Source: DATGPD01 sp031423015
GTDB lineage: Bacteria > Planctomycetota > UBA1135 > UBA2386
Length of the DNA: 64,000 bases
Direction: 5' to 3'
Assembly: GCA_031423015.1 (NCBI GenBank)
Contig: JANPER010000059.1
Span: 1-64,000, forward strand
The notes under the pieces are model-generated. The model did no database searches and was not told the DNA's origin. It saw only the letters and a list, made by a program, of their open reading frames with translations. Position numbers and translations under genes: made by a program. Shown piece after piece: positions 1-8,977 of the stretch. Numbering within the stretch: position 1 is the stretch's first letter; each line of letters starts with the position of its first letter.

Positions 1-46
1 GTCGAGGGCGAGTGCAGAAGCATAGTCGCCGCTCGTCCCCCCAAGG

Positions 47-700
47 AACGTCGAGTAGACGAGGCTCGAGCCTGTCGGCGAGAGCCGGGTGACGAAGGCA
101 TCACCGGTGCCGTTGTCATCCGGCACCTTCAGGACCGGCGACGGCCTGCTCAACATCGCCGCCAACAAGCAGGAGCAGTTCGAGGCCGTGTGCCAGGTGC
201 TGGGGCATCCGGAATGGACGCACGACCCGCGCTTCGCGCGTCGACGCCCTTCGGACAGGCACTGTCGTCGCTCGTCCCCCCGAGTAACGTCGAGTAGACG
301 AGGCTCGACCCCGTCGGCGAGAGCCGGGTGATGAAGGCGTCGCTGAAGCCGCCGTTGTGGCTTGTGTCGAAGGCGCCGGGCGTGGTCGGGAAGTTGGTGG
401 ACTCGGTGTCCCCGGCAACGGTAGCCGCGCCCTGCGCGTCGAGGGCGAGGGCATAGGCCCGGTCATGGCCCATCCCCCCTAGAAACGTCGAGTAGACGAG
501 GCTCGAGCCCGTCGGCGAGAGCCGGGTGACGAACGCGTCCTGGCTGCCGTTGTGGCTCGTGTCGAAGGCGCCGGGCGTGGTCGGGAAGTTGGTGGTGGTG
601 GACCCCACGACGGTGACCACGCCCTGCGCGTCGAGGGCGAGGGCCCCGACGCCTTCCGCGCCCCTCCCCCCGAGGAACGTCGACCACACGAGCCCCGGAT
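47..700 (-). repeat. DNA-level tandem repeat encoding SBBP blades
   Basis: The anchor aacgtcgagtagacgagg (or a close variant) begins at 47, 286, 484 and, more diverged, 676. The last two spacings are 192 and 198 nt (whole codons). The first is 239 nt, because a foreign piece has replaced part of a unit, and this changes the frame. Confidence 0.8.
119..235 (+). pseudogene. Fragment of a CaiB/BaiF family (class III) CoA-transferase
   Basis: Plus-strand translation reads DGLLNIAANKQEQFEAVCQV and continues to HDPRFA. This matches the conserved DGxxxIAANKQxQFxxLC...DPRF segment I know from family III CoA-transferases. Only about 39 residues are present, with no start or stop of their own. The piece lies antisense inside the SBBP-repeat gene. 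It cannot be functional. It could be an insertion of foreign DNA or a short misassembled read. Confidence 0.65.
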
Positions 701-1542
701 CCACGACCAGCGCCCAACCCGGCCGGCGGCCACTCACCTCGAAGCCGAAGCGGTCTTCGCCGTGCAACACATAGCTGCAAATGACCAGGCTCCTCTCGCC
801 TGACGGCCCCTCCTCCCAGCTCAGCGGTGCAGGCATGCGCACGGGCCCGAGCCGCGTCTCCAGCACGAGTGCGCCCTCGCCGTCGAGGTGCATGCGATCG
901 ATGCCCTGGACCGCGATCTCGACGGGCTCGAGCTCCGCGTCGGATTGCAGCACCAGGTCGTACTCGAAGTGCCCGTCCTGCTCGCGCGCGCGCACATCGA
1001 CGCCGGGATGCACCTCGCGGTAGCGCACCACGCGGTAGAGCGGCACGTCGCTGCGCCACTTGGATGGGTCGTTGCCGAGGAAGTAGTTGTGGCGTCCGGG
1101 GAGCTGCTCCTCCGCGATGAGCTCGGGCGCGCGCGCGCCAGCGAAGGTCATCCGCACCGCGACGCCGCGCGCGGGCGCGGGCTCGTTCGCAGGCTCCTTC
1201 TCCTTCCCCATCTCCTTCGCCGCAGTCCTCTCTACCAGCGTGAACGTCCACCCCTTCTCTTCGATGAACACGGTCATCGCGCCGATCCGCGCCACGTAGC
1301 GCGCGGTGTTCTCCCACTGCCCGACGTTCGGCACGAACGCGACCGGCAAGCGCGCGAGCATGGCTGCGCCTTGCTCACTGCAATGCGGCAACGGCTGCGC
1401 GGGCGAGATGCAGCGCGAGGGTTCGGGTGTTGAGAGCAAGAGAACCGTTGCGCTGAGCGCGGCGATCGAGATGGCGAGCGAGGCCTTCATCATGGGGGCT
1501 CCGATCCGAGGACTCCTCGGGTCTGGGTCGAGACGGCCGCGA

Positions 1543-1838
1543 TCATACGGAGCGGGAAGGCTCGCGATCGCGGAGGCCCCTCGTCATCGCAGCCGCGCGA
1601 GCCGCCTCGAGGAGCGCCTTCGCGAGGTTGTACTGCGCGAAGTACCTCTCCGGCTGGACCGCGACGCCCCGCCGCCAGAGGGTCTCGTCGTTGCGCCACA
1701 CCAGACACTGTCGCTGGGCCGCCCACCCGAGGACGCTGATGCCCACCGCCACCGCGACCAACAGGATCAGCGCGTAGCGTTCCGCGAGACGGTCGAGCGC
1801 CGAGTCCGCTGCGGCCGCGTCAGGCAGGAGCCTCGTGC
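1543..1838 (-). pseudogene. Fragment resembling the TM/TPR junction of TMTC-like glycosyltransferases
   Basis: The minus strand reads a hydrophobic helix (ALILLVAVAVGISVLGWA), then WRNDETLWRRGV and YFAQYNLAKALLE. This is the transition from the last membrane helix to the first TPR seen in bacterial TMTC / O-mannosyltransferase-like proteins. Only about 80 residues exist and no start codon or upstream part is visible. It sits just upstream of the SBBP gene on the same strand and is probably a remnant. The family assignment rests on pattern memory and is tentative. Confidence 0.45.
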
Positions 1839-1884
1839 CAGAGTTCGCCGCCGACTTCGCGCTCGTCGGGCGATCGCTCTGGTG

Positions 1885-2175
1885 GTTGCACGAGGGCAAT
1901 CGTGCACTGCGCGTATCCACAGGCGACGTGCACGATCGACATCCCGGTGACGGTGCGCGAGAACGTGCCGGATCCGGTGTTCGAGTTGGCGGCGCCGCCC
2001 ACGTGGGACGGCCGACAGACGCTGGTGCTCGCGCCGCGCGTCAGCAACCTCGACGAACTGCGCGCCACGACGGCTGACAAGCTGAACTACGCGTGGCGCG
2101 TCGACGACATCGCCGTGGTCGAGCACACCGAGCCGGGCCGGCTCGTGCTCGAACGGGCGCAGGCCAGCGGCGCGA
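1885..2175 (+). pseudogene. Fragment of a secreted Ig/PKD-like repeat protein
   Basis: The plus strand encodes about 95 residues with TIDIPVTVRENVPDPVFEL, TWDGR, LNYAWRVDDIAVVE and LVLERAQASGAM. This beta-rich pattern resembles PKD/Ig-like repeats of large secreted planctomycete and verrucomicrobial proteins. It has no start codon of its own and runs without a stop into the antisense of the neighbouring sigma-factor gene, so the real coding part ends near 2175. It is a shard lying head-to-head with the TMTC-like shard. Confidence 0.5.
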
Positions 2176-2195
2176 TGCGGAGCCGGCACGATGAG

Positions 2196-2771
2196 CTAGT
2201 CGAGCTTGGGCTCGAGCTGGCTGCGAAGCCAGGCGCGGGCGATGCGCCAGTCGACGTCGACCGTGCGCGGCGAGACCCCCAAGATCGCGGCCGCCTCGTC
2301 CACGCTCAACCCGCCGAAGAAGCGCAGCTCGACCACGCGCGCTCGCCTCTCGTTCAGCTTCGCGAGCCGCTGCAACGCTTCCTCCAGCGCCAGCAGGTCG
2401 ACCTCGCCGCGCGCCGTCGCGGCGGGTTCGTCGACGAGGGTAACGCGCTCGCGATCGCCGCCGCGCTTGTCGGCGCCACGGCCGCGCGCGTGGTCGACCA
2501 GGATCTGCCGGATCGCGCGCCCGGCAATGCCGAGGAACTGGGTCCGCCCGGCAGCCGAGACTGCCTCGGCGTCGACGAGGCGCAAGTAGGCCTCGTTGAC
2601 GAGGGCCGTCGGCTGCAGGGTGTGACCTGCGCGTTCGCGCCGCAGGATGCGCGCCGCCAGCGCGCGCAGCTCTGTTTGCACGATGGCGAACAGGCGGTCG
2701 GCCGCGCCGGGGGCGCCGACGGTCAGCTCGACCAGCGAGCGGGTGGCGTCAGAGCGGCGAGCGTCGGACAT
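2196..2771 (-). CDS. ECF-type RNA polymerase sigma factor (planctomycete TIGR02999-like group)
   Basis: A 191-residue protein that would direct RNA polymerase to a dedicated promoter set. Region 2 contains HTLQPTALVNEAYLRLV. The C-terminal region 4 helix-turn-helix contains LSVDEAAAILGVSPRTVD followed by WRIARAWL. Length and both motifs fit the small sigma-70-like factors abundant in Planctomycetota. It is divergent from the kinase gene starting at 2833, with 61 nt between the starts, the usual sigma/kinase pairing. I chose the start at ATG 2771 because the frame upstream overlaps the kinase gene. Confidence 0.85.
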   Translation of the reverse strand: MSDARRSDATRSLVELTVGAPGAADRLFAIVQTELRALAARILRRERAGHTLQPTALVNEAYLRLVDAEAVSAAGRTQFLGIAGRAIRQILVDHARGRGADKRGGDRERVTLVDEPAATARGEVDLLALEEALQRLAKLNERRARVVELRFFGGLSVDEAAAILGVSPRTVDVDWRIARAWLRSQLEPKLD

Positions 2772-2832
2772 GGTGCGGCGAGAGCTGCAGGTTACCCTAC
2801 GGCCTGCTGCTCCTCCTTCGAATTGGGATGCA

Positions 2833-5691
2833 ATGCTACCGCGCACGCTCGAGTCTGCTCTCCTCGACATCTTCGCCGGGTCCACCGCGCTATGGGATGC
2901 GCGCATCGCCCAGCTGTGCATCACGCATGCCAATGACGTCGAGGCAATCAAGATACGCGCCCAGGCGCTGAAGCTCGAGTTCGCCGGCACACCGCGCACA
3001 CCGCCACGCGGCACGGCAGGCACTGTCGAGTCACCTGCGGTGAGCGACGCGCCGAGCGCGATCGGCCCCTACAAGATCCTCGGCGAGCTCGGACACGGCG
3101 GCATGGGCTCGGTCTACCTCGCCGAGCGCCGCGAGCCCGTGCATCAACGCGTTGCGCTCAAGCTGATCAAGCTCGGCATGGACAGCAAGGCGGTGCTCGC
3201 GCGCTTCCAGGCCGAGCGGCAGGCCCTGGCGCTGATGGAGCACAGCAACATCGCCAAGGTCTTCGACGCCGGCTCGGCGCCCGACGGCCGGCCCTACTTC
3301 GTGATGGAGTACGTCAAGGGCTTGCCGATCACGCGCTACTGCGACGAGAACAAGCTCGCGCTCGAAGACCGCCTGGCGCTGTTCCGTCAGGTCTGCGCTG
3401 GCGTGCAGCACGCGCACAGCAAGGGCGTCATCCATCGCGACCTCACTCCCAACAACATCCTGGTGACGGTGCAAGACGGCAAGCCCGCGGCCAAGATCAT
3501 CGACTTCGGCCTCGCGCGCGCGACCGAGCGCCAGCGCTTGGGCGAGACGATCTTCACCGAGCAGGGCGTCGTGCTGGGCACGCCCGAGTACATGAGCCCC
3601 GAGCAGGCCGGTCTCGGCGCTCTCGACGTCGACACCCGCAGCGACGTGTACACGCTCGGCGTGCTGCTCTACGAGCTGCTGGTCGGCGACCTGCCGTTCA
3701 GTCGCAAGGAGCTGCAAGGTGCGGGCTTCGCCGAGATGCAGCGCAAGATCCGAGAAGATGATCCGCCGCGGCCGAGCACCAAGATCACGACCAAGAAGGT
3801 CACGGGGGCCGACGTCGCGAGCCGACGCCGCACCAATACCGGCAGCTTGCTGCAGCGCATGCGCGGCGACCTCGACTGGGTCGTGATGAAGTGCCTCGAA
3901 AAGGACAGGGCGCGGCGCTACGACACGGTCGCTGCGCTCAGCGAAGACGTCTTGCGCCATCTGGACCAGCGGCCGATCGAGGCGCGGCCGCCGAGTGTGA
4001 CATATCAACTCGGCAAGATGCTGAGCCGCCACCGCGGCACGTTCGCGGTGGCAGCCGCGTTCGTCACGCTCCTGATCGCCAGCTCGATCATCATGACCAT
4101 GCTGTACCTGCGTGCCCAGGACCAGGAGCAACTCGCGGCAGCGCAGGCGCGAGAGGCGCGCGAGAACCTGCAGCGCTTCGAGCAGGTCGCGGACCTGGTC
4201 ACGCTCGACGATCTGCTGCGCGAAAGAGATGCGCTGTGGCCGGAGCGAGAGGAGCGCGTCGCCGCCATGGAGGCTTGGCTGCAGCGAGCACAGACCCTCG
4301 CCAACCGTCTCGAGCGCCATCGCTCCGACCTGGAGCGCGTGCGCGGGCGTGCCCGGCCGCCGCACGGTGACGAGCTCGATCGGGTACGCAAGGCGCAGGA
4401 GCTCCGGCAAGGTCACGCGCGCGTGACACAACTCGAAGTCGAGCTGGCAGACCTGCGCGCGCGTCCCGTGGCCAGCAGAACGGCAGACCATGGCCGCATC
4501 GTTGCCGCAACGGCGGAGCTGACCACGCAGCGTCGCACGCTCATGGAAGCGGAGCAACAGGGAGGCGAGTCGCGGCAGTTCTTCTTCGCCGATGCGCGGG
4601 ACCAGTTCCTGCACGACAACCTGGAGCGGCTAGTCCTCGGCATCGAGGAGTTGCAGATGCCGCGGCGCGGCGCGATCGACCTCGTTCGCCGTCGCGTCGA
4701 CAACGCGCGCACGCTGGCTGCGATCCCCAGGGTCCACGCACATGCGTGGCAGCAGGCGATCGACTCGATCGCGAATCCCGAGGATTGCCCGCTCTACGGC
4801 GGCCTGCGCATCGAGCCGCAGGCCGGGCTTGTCCCCCTGTGCCGCAATCCAGACACGGGCCTATGGGAGTTCGCGCACTGGCGCTCGGGAACGCCAGCGC
4901 GCTGGGATGCCAACCAAGACTTGCTCGACTTCGACGAGACCTCCGGCGTCGTGCTGGTGCTCCTGCCAGGAGGCGAGGCCCGCGTCGGCACCCAGGCACA
5001 AGACTCCAACGCGGCACACTTCGATCCCGAGTCAGAGAGCAACGAGTCGCCGCCAGCCGAAGTGCGGCTCGATCCGTTCTTCATCGCGCGCTTCGAGTTG
5101 ACCCAACACCAGTGGATGGAACTCACCGAAGGCCAGAACCCGAGCGAGAACAGCGACAGCAGTCTGCACCGCCCGGTCGAGAGAGTGGACGCCATCACCG
5201 CCGACCGCGTGCTCGCGCGGCACGGCCTCGTGCTGCCCACTGAGACTCAGTGGGAGTATGCCTGCCGGGCCGGCACCCAGACACCGTGGTGGACTGGTCA
5301 CAAAAAGGAGTCGCTGGACGGCGCTGCCAATCTCGCGGACCGTACCGCCCGTGAGGGCGGCATCCCAGGGCCGTTCGAGGACTGGCTCGTCGACGGCTGG
5401 AAGGGCACTTCGGTAATGGCCATGATGTCGCGGGCCAACGCCTTCGGCCTGTTCGACGTGCACGGCAACGTGGCGGAATGGTGCCGCGACAACATCGAAC
5501 CGAGGGGTGCACCGCGCCGCTTTCGCGATGGCGATGGTGAATTGATCGAGCAGGGGAATCTTCGCGTGGTACGCGGCGGCAGCTTCGGGCGTCTGGCTCG
5601 CGATGCACGCTCGGCGCGACGAATGACGGTCTCTCCGACGTCCACGTTTCCAAACCTCGGTCTCCGAGCAGCACGAGAGCTGGAACGGTGA
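2833..5691 (+). CDS. Membrane Ser/Thr protein kinase with C-terminal FGE/SUMF1-like domain
   Basis: A 952-residue protein. The kinase domain is at about 75-345, with glycine loop GHGGMGSVY, ATP-binding Lys110, catalytic Asp203 and DFG Asp224. The catalytic loop reads HRDLTPNN, with Thr replacing the usual Lys205. One membrane helix lies at about 401-425. A charged, probably coiled-coil stretch follows, then a segment with GLRIEPQAGLVPL, then an FGE-sulfatase-like domain from about 713 (ETQWEYACRAG, FDVHGNVAEWCRD, VVRGGSF). The kinase should be cytoplasmic and the FGE-like part outside. The start is ATG 2833; earlier in-frame starts overlap the divergent sigma gene. FGE-like domains in such proteins may bind ligands rather than make formylglycine. 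Confidence 0.88.
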   Translation: MLPRTLESALLDIFAGSTALWDARIAQLCITHANDVEAIKIRAQALKLEFAGTPRTPPRGTAGTVESPAVSDAPSAIGPYKILGELGHGGMGSVYLAERREPVHQRVALKLIKLGMDSKAVLARFQAERQALALMEHSNIAKVFDAGSAPDGRPYFVMEYVKGLPITRYCDENKLALEDRLALFRQVCAGVQHAHSKGVIHRDLTPNNILVTVQDGKPAAKIIDFGLARATERQRLGETIFTEQGVVLGTPEYMSPEQAGLGALDVDTRSDVYTLGVLLYELLVGDLPFSRKELQGAGFAEMQRKIREDDPPRPSTKITTKKVTGADVASRRRTNTGSLLQRMRGDLDWVVMKCLEKDRARRYDTVAALSEDVLRHLDQRPIEARPPSVTYQLGKMLSRHRGTFAVAAAFVTLLIASSIIMTMLYLRAQDQEQLAAAQAREARENLQRFEQVADLVTLDDLLRERDALWPEREERVAAMEAWLQRAQTLANRLERHRSDLERVRGRARPPHGDELDRVRKAQELRQGHARVTQLEVELADLRARPVASRTADHGRIVAATAELTTQRRTLMEAEQQGGESRQFFFADARDQFLHDNLERLVLGIEELQMPRRGAIDLVRRRVDNARTLAAIPRVHAHAWQQAIDSIANPEDCPLYGGLRIEPQAGLVPLCRNPDTGLWEFAHWRSGTPARWDANQDLLDFDETSGVVLVLLPGGEARVGTQAQDSNAAHFDPESESNESPPAEVRLDPFFIARFELTQHQWMELTEGQNPSENSDSSLHRPVERVDAITADRVLARHGLVLPTETQWEYACRAGTQTPWWTGHKKESLDGAANLADRTAREGGIPGPFEDWLVDGWKGTSVMAMMSRANAFGLFDVHGNVAEWCRDNIEPRGAPRRFRDGDGELIEQGNLRVVRGGSFGRLARDARSARRMTVSPTSTFPNLGLRAARELER

Positions 5692-5777
5692 GGGAACCGA
5701 TCGAGGCACCGCAACCCGAGGGACCGCGCTACTCTGAGCCGAAGGCTCGCGATCGCAGGGCGATCGCAAGGAATGTC

Positions 5778-5808
5778 TTTCAAGGAAGCAGTTGCTGCTT
5801 CCTTGGAA
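5778..5808. terminator. Strong intergenic hairpin between kinase and Kelch genes
   Basis: A 14-bp stem (one G-U pair) closes a TTG loop: TTTCAAGGAAGCAG pairs with CTGCTTCCTTGGAA. It lies 87 nt after the kinase stop and ends 36 nt before the Kelch start. No T-tract follows, so it could be a terminator, an attenuator or a 5' leader structure. Confidence 0.5.
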
Positions 5809-5843
5809 GCCCTGACTGTGGCACGCCAGATAGAGGAACACCC

Positions 5844-8150
5844 ATGCATACCCTGTTGCGCAACCTGATTGGATTCCTGTGCCTTGGTGGCCTCTTCCGT
5901 TCGGACCTGCCCGCGCAACTCGCCTGGAGTCGCGTCGACGGCCGCGCGTACCACAGCATGGCGTTCGACGCCAGCCGCAGCACCCTGGTGCTGTACGGCG
6001 GCCAGAGCGGCTCCGGCGCCCTTCTCTCGGACACTTGGGAGCTGGCGCCGGGTGGGAGCTGGGTCCAGAATCCGACGACCAACAACCCGGGTGGGCTCAG
6101 CGGGCAAGCGATGGTCTTCTTCGCCGGTGTCGGGACACTGCAGTTCGGTGGGGTTCGGATCGGTGGGCCCATCGATGAGACCTGGGAGTATGACGGCAGT
6201 CAGTGGCTGCTCCGCGTCCCGCCGGCCCGTCCTTCGGCACGATCGAACCACGCCATGGCCTACGACACGATGCGCAACCGCGTCCTGTTGTTCGGTGGCT
6301 TGGGTACGAGTGGACCGCTGGCGGACACATGGGAATGGGATGGCACGTCATGGCTGCAGCTCTCTCCGGTGCAGAGCCCACCGGCACGCGAAGGACACGC
6401 CATGGCCTACGACGCGATACGCAGGCTTGTGGTCCTGACGGGCGGCAACGCCGGGAACCAGGTGCATGGCGACTCCTGGTTCTTCGACGCGGCTGCGGGA
6501 CGCTGGACCCGAGAGCCCTCGCCTTCGTGGTCACCGCGCACGCGCCACGCGATGGCCTTCGACCCTTCGCCGACGCGCAATCGACTCGTCATGTTCGGTG
6601 GATCCGTGCAGGGTCAGGCGACCGACGAAACATGGGAGTGGTTCGCTGGCCAGTGGCGGCTCGTGCCGAGCAGTGGTCCCAGTCGTCGTTTTGGCCACGC
6701 GCTGGCGTTCGACGCAGTCCGCCAACGGATCGTGTTGACCGGCGGCACCGACGCCGGCTTCAGTCAGATCAGCTCGACGTGGGAATGGGATGGCACGCAG
6801 TGGACGAATCGCTTCGGCAACCTCGGTCCCACCGGCCGGGAGGGCCACTCCCTCACGTTCGATTCCATACGCGGCGTGAGCACGCTGATCGGCGGCCAGA
6901 ACGCCAGCATCAATACAATCACGCAAGTCTTCGATTGGAACGGAACACAATGGCTGCGGCAGAGGCCAGCCATCTCACCGCCACCACTCCAGGGCCACGC
7001 AGCCGCCTTCGACGACAGTCGTGGAGTCCACGTCGTATTCGCCTACCCGCCGAGTCCTGCAGGTTTCAACGAGACTTGGGAATGGAATGGCACTCAGTGG
7101 GCCCAGGTCCGGACGGGGCTCGACGCCATGCGGCCGACCAGCCGTCGCGAGGGCGCCGCCTTGGCGTACGACTCGCTCCGACAACAGGTGATCATGTTCG
7201 GCGGCCTCGATGGCAGCTACTTCGCGGAGACCCGGGAATGGCGAGTCGAGAGCAGCTGCAGTTGCCGTGTTTGGCAGCTGCGCTCGCCGGCGGTCTCCCC
7301 GTCGGGTCGTTCTTTCCACGCGATGGCCTACGACCGACGGCGAGACCGGATCGTCCTCTTCGGCGGCACACGAGGCAGCTCATTGGGATTTGGCGACACC
7401 TGGGAGTGGGATGGAACGACATGGGCACTGCGCTCGCCGGCTCAATCACCACCACCGCGCTTCAACCACGTGATGGCGTTCGACTCCGCTCGCGCGCGCA
7501 TCGTTCTCTTCGGCGGGATCTCTGGGGCTACGACCCTCAACGACGTGTGGGAATGGGACGGGACCACCTGGTCGGTGCGGTCGACAGCGCAACCGCCGGC
7601 CGGCCGCGTGCGCTCGGCCATGACCTTCGATCCATTGCGCGGCAACCTGGTGGTGTTCGGCGGCGAGAACGCCGGCACGTACTTCGGCGACACGCTGACG
7701 CTCGGACCGGCCTATCCGGCCACCTTCACGCTCGGCGGCGCCGGCTGCCCGGGCAGCGCGGGCACGCCGATGCTGGACGCCAATCTCGGCGTGACTCCCT
7801 GGAACCTGCCGTGGCTCGGCGACACGTTCGTCACCACGATTCGGCAGATGCCATCAGGCAGTGTCGCGTTCGGCTTCCTTGGTCTGTCGAACACGTCATG
7901 GCTCGGGATCCCGTTGCCGCTCGACGCCTCCGTCATCGGGATGACCGGCTGCTCGCTGCGCGCCAGCATGGACCTCGTGTCAGCGACTCCCACGGGCCCC
8001 GGCACTGCCACCATCCCGTGGCCATTGCCGAATGCGCCAAACCTGCTCGGGCTACCCTTCCATAATCAGGCGCTCGTGCTCGATCCGCCCGCCAACACCT
8101 TCGGAGCGACGCTGTCCAACCTGGGCAGCTCCGTCATGGGCGGGCGGTGA
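5844..8150 (+). CDS. Secreted Kelch-repeat beta-propeller protein with shared C-terminal module
   Basis: A 768-residue protein. An N-terminal signal peptide (hydrophobic core LIGFLCLGGLF, cleavage near LPAQ) is followed by about ten Kelch blades with HAMAYD, VLFGG and TWEWDGTTW motifs. From about residue 630 comes a module starting GGAGCPGSAGTP and containing GLSNTSWLGIPLPLD. Modules of the same pattern end the proteins at 50179 and 55820. The start ATG 5844 has AGAGGA about 8 nt upstream. Kelch propellers bind protein or carbohydrate partners; the ligand here is unknown. The gene probably has its own transcript, since a hairpin separates it from the kinase. Confidence 0.88.
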   Translation: MHTLLRNLIGFLCLGGLFRSDLPAQLAWSRVDGRAYHSMAFDASRSTLVLYGGQSGSGALLSDTWELAPGGSWVQNPTTNNPGGLSGQAMVFFAGVGTLQFGGVRIGGPIDETWEYDGSQWLLRVPPARPSARSNHAMAYDTMRNRVLLFGGLGTSGPLADTWEWDGTSWLQLSPVQSPPAREGHAMAYDAIRRLVVLTGGNAGNQVHGDSWFFDAAAGRWTREPSPSWSPRTRHAMAFDPSPTRNRLVMFGGSVQGQATDETWEWFAGQWRLVPSSGPSRRFGHALAFDAVRQRIVLTGGTDAGFSQISSTWEWDGTQWTNRFGNLGPTGREGHSLTFDSIRGVSTLIGGQNASINTITQVFDWNGTQWLRQRPAISPPPLQGHAAAFDDSRGVHVVFAYPPSPAGFNETWEWNGTQWAQVRTGLDAMRPTSRREGAALAYDSLRQQVIMFGGLDGSYFAETREWRVESSCSCRVWQLRSPAVSPSGRSFHAMAYDRRRDRIVLFGGTRGSSLGFGDTWEWDGTTWALRSPAQSPPPRFNHVMAFDSARARIVLFGGISGATTLNDVWEWDGTTWSVRSTAQPPAGRVRSAMTFDPLRGNLVVFGGENAGTYFGDTLTLGPAYPATFTLGGAGCPGSAGTPMLDANLGVTPWNLPWLGDTFVTTIRQMPSGSVAFGFLGLSNTSWLGIPLPLDASVIGMTGCSLRASMDLVSATPTGPGTATIPWPLPNAPNLLGLPFHNQALVLDPPANTFGATLSNLGSSVMGGR

Positions 8151-8345
8151 CTACCGCTTCGCGTCGAGCCACGCCCGCAGATCGCAATCGAGCGCGTCCA
8201 GCTTGGCCTTGGAAAACAGCTCCCGCCCGGCGTCGGCGGCGGACTTGCCGCGCGCGAACGCGGCAAACAGCGCGGTGAACAGCGCCCGCCGGCGAGCCCT
8301 CGCGCAGCATGGTCACCACCGCCCAGCTCTGCGCGTAGGCCTGTG
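8151..8345 (-). pseudogene. C-terminal remnant of a DUF1570/TPR peptidase paralogue
   Basis: The minus strand reads AYAQSWAVVTMLREGS and then, after a one-base frame change near 8295, ALFTALFAAFARGK to LRAWLDAKR and stop. This parallels the last ~65 residues of the intact gene at 47866-50019 (SYAQSWAVVTMLREGS to LRAWLDAQR). Nothing upstream of 8345 continues the homology. It is therefore an isolated, frameshifted tail of a paralogue, lying convergent to the Kelch gene. Confidence 0.65.
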
Positions 8346-8659
8346 CCGGATCGGGTGTTTCAGAGTCGGCACCTGGTGGCGCGCGCGAGCGCGAGCCAGT
8401 TCGGCACGCCAGCGCCGGGCTACGCAGAAGCGTGCGAGCTGCTGGGGGCGTGAGCCGGTTCGCCGTCTCCTTTTCCTAGCCCGACCCGACGGAACGGTCT
8501 CGCCCGCGGACGGTGCATTGTAGAAAGGGGCTGCGCACGTTCGCTGTCGGTCGCCAGCCAACCCCGTCTGTCTGCACCACACCGCTGGCGGCCCGATACT
8601 TGCTCCAGGCGCAGGGCAGCGAACCATTCATTCGGCAATGCGAGCCTCATCAGGAACCC
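8346..8659. other. Gene-free stretch with possible short coding tail
   Basis: No gene is supported here. A plus-strand reading near 8397-8453 (FGTPAPGYAEACELLGA, then stop) looks like the tail of some protein but is too short to assign. The last ~60 nt lead into the small membrane-protein gene. Confidence 0.3.
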
Positions 8660-8857
8660 ATGTCCCTACTCTCTGTAGTCGTAACGCTGGTGGTCGTCGG
8701 CATGTTGCTCTGGTTGGTGAACACCTACATCCCGATGGACGGGAAGATCAAGAGCATCCTCAACGCCGTGGTCGTGATCGCGGTGGTGATCTGGTTGCTC
8801 AACGGGTTCGGCGTCCTGAATGGCTCGGGCGACATCAAGCTGCCCAAGATCGAGTAA
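8660..8857 (+). CDS. Small two-helix membrane protein, Thivi_2564 family
   Basis: A 65-residue protein with two predicted membrane helices (about residues 2-20 and 33-50). Between them lies NTYIPMDGKIKSILNAVVVI, the hallmark I associate with the Thivi_2564 family of small membrane proteins. Its function is unknown. ATG 8660 is preceded by AGGA at a suitable distance. In-frame extension upstream to GTG 8513 is possible but carries no recognisable sequence. No neighbour suggests a role. Confidence 0.8.
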   Translation: MSLLSVVVTLVVVGMLLWLVNTYIPMDGKIKSILNAVVVIAVVIWLLNGFGVLNGSGDIKLPKIE

Positions 8858-8977
8858 AGACCCGCCAGTAGGAGGACTGGAGTCCACGATCCCGAGGAGC
8901 CCCAGCGCTAGCAGATCGGCACGTCGCCACTGCGTTCGCCGCGCGCTGGCAAGAGCGCAGCACGCGTCAACTCGCGC

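Larger units (their letters stand above)
1..1493 (-). pseudogene. SBBP-repeat beta-propeller secreted protein, interrupted and running off the window start
   Basis: The gene starts at an ATG-ATG pair (1493/1490) followed by a hydrophobic signal segment. Repeats carrying VYSTFLGG and ALALDAQG motifs (SBBP-type propeller blades) follow from about position 680 down to the window start. The reading frame that is open from 1493 stops at 150. The same repeat resumes in another frame between about 118 and 1, so the gene is split by the foreign segment at 119-235. Such proteins are exported and their ligands are unknown. Either the gene is dead or the interruption is an assembly join; the blades themselves look intact on both sides. 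Confidence 0.75.

Noticed and set aside
1..700. CRISPR-like array from the repeated 20-nt anchors
   Set aside because: The repeats are coding SBBP blades with in-frame 192-198 nt spacing and conserved intervening sequence, not spacers.
1902..2936. Long plus-strand open frame of 344 codons
   Set aside because: Only the first ~95 codons look like protein; the rest is the antisense of the sigma-factor gene and is Arg/Ala-rich noise.
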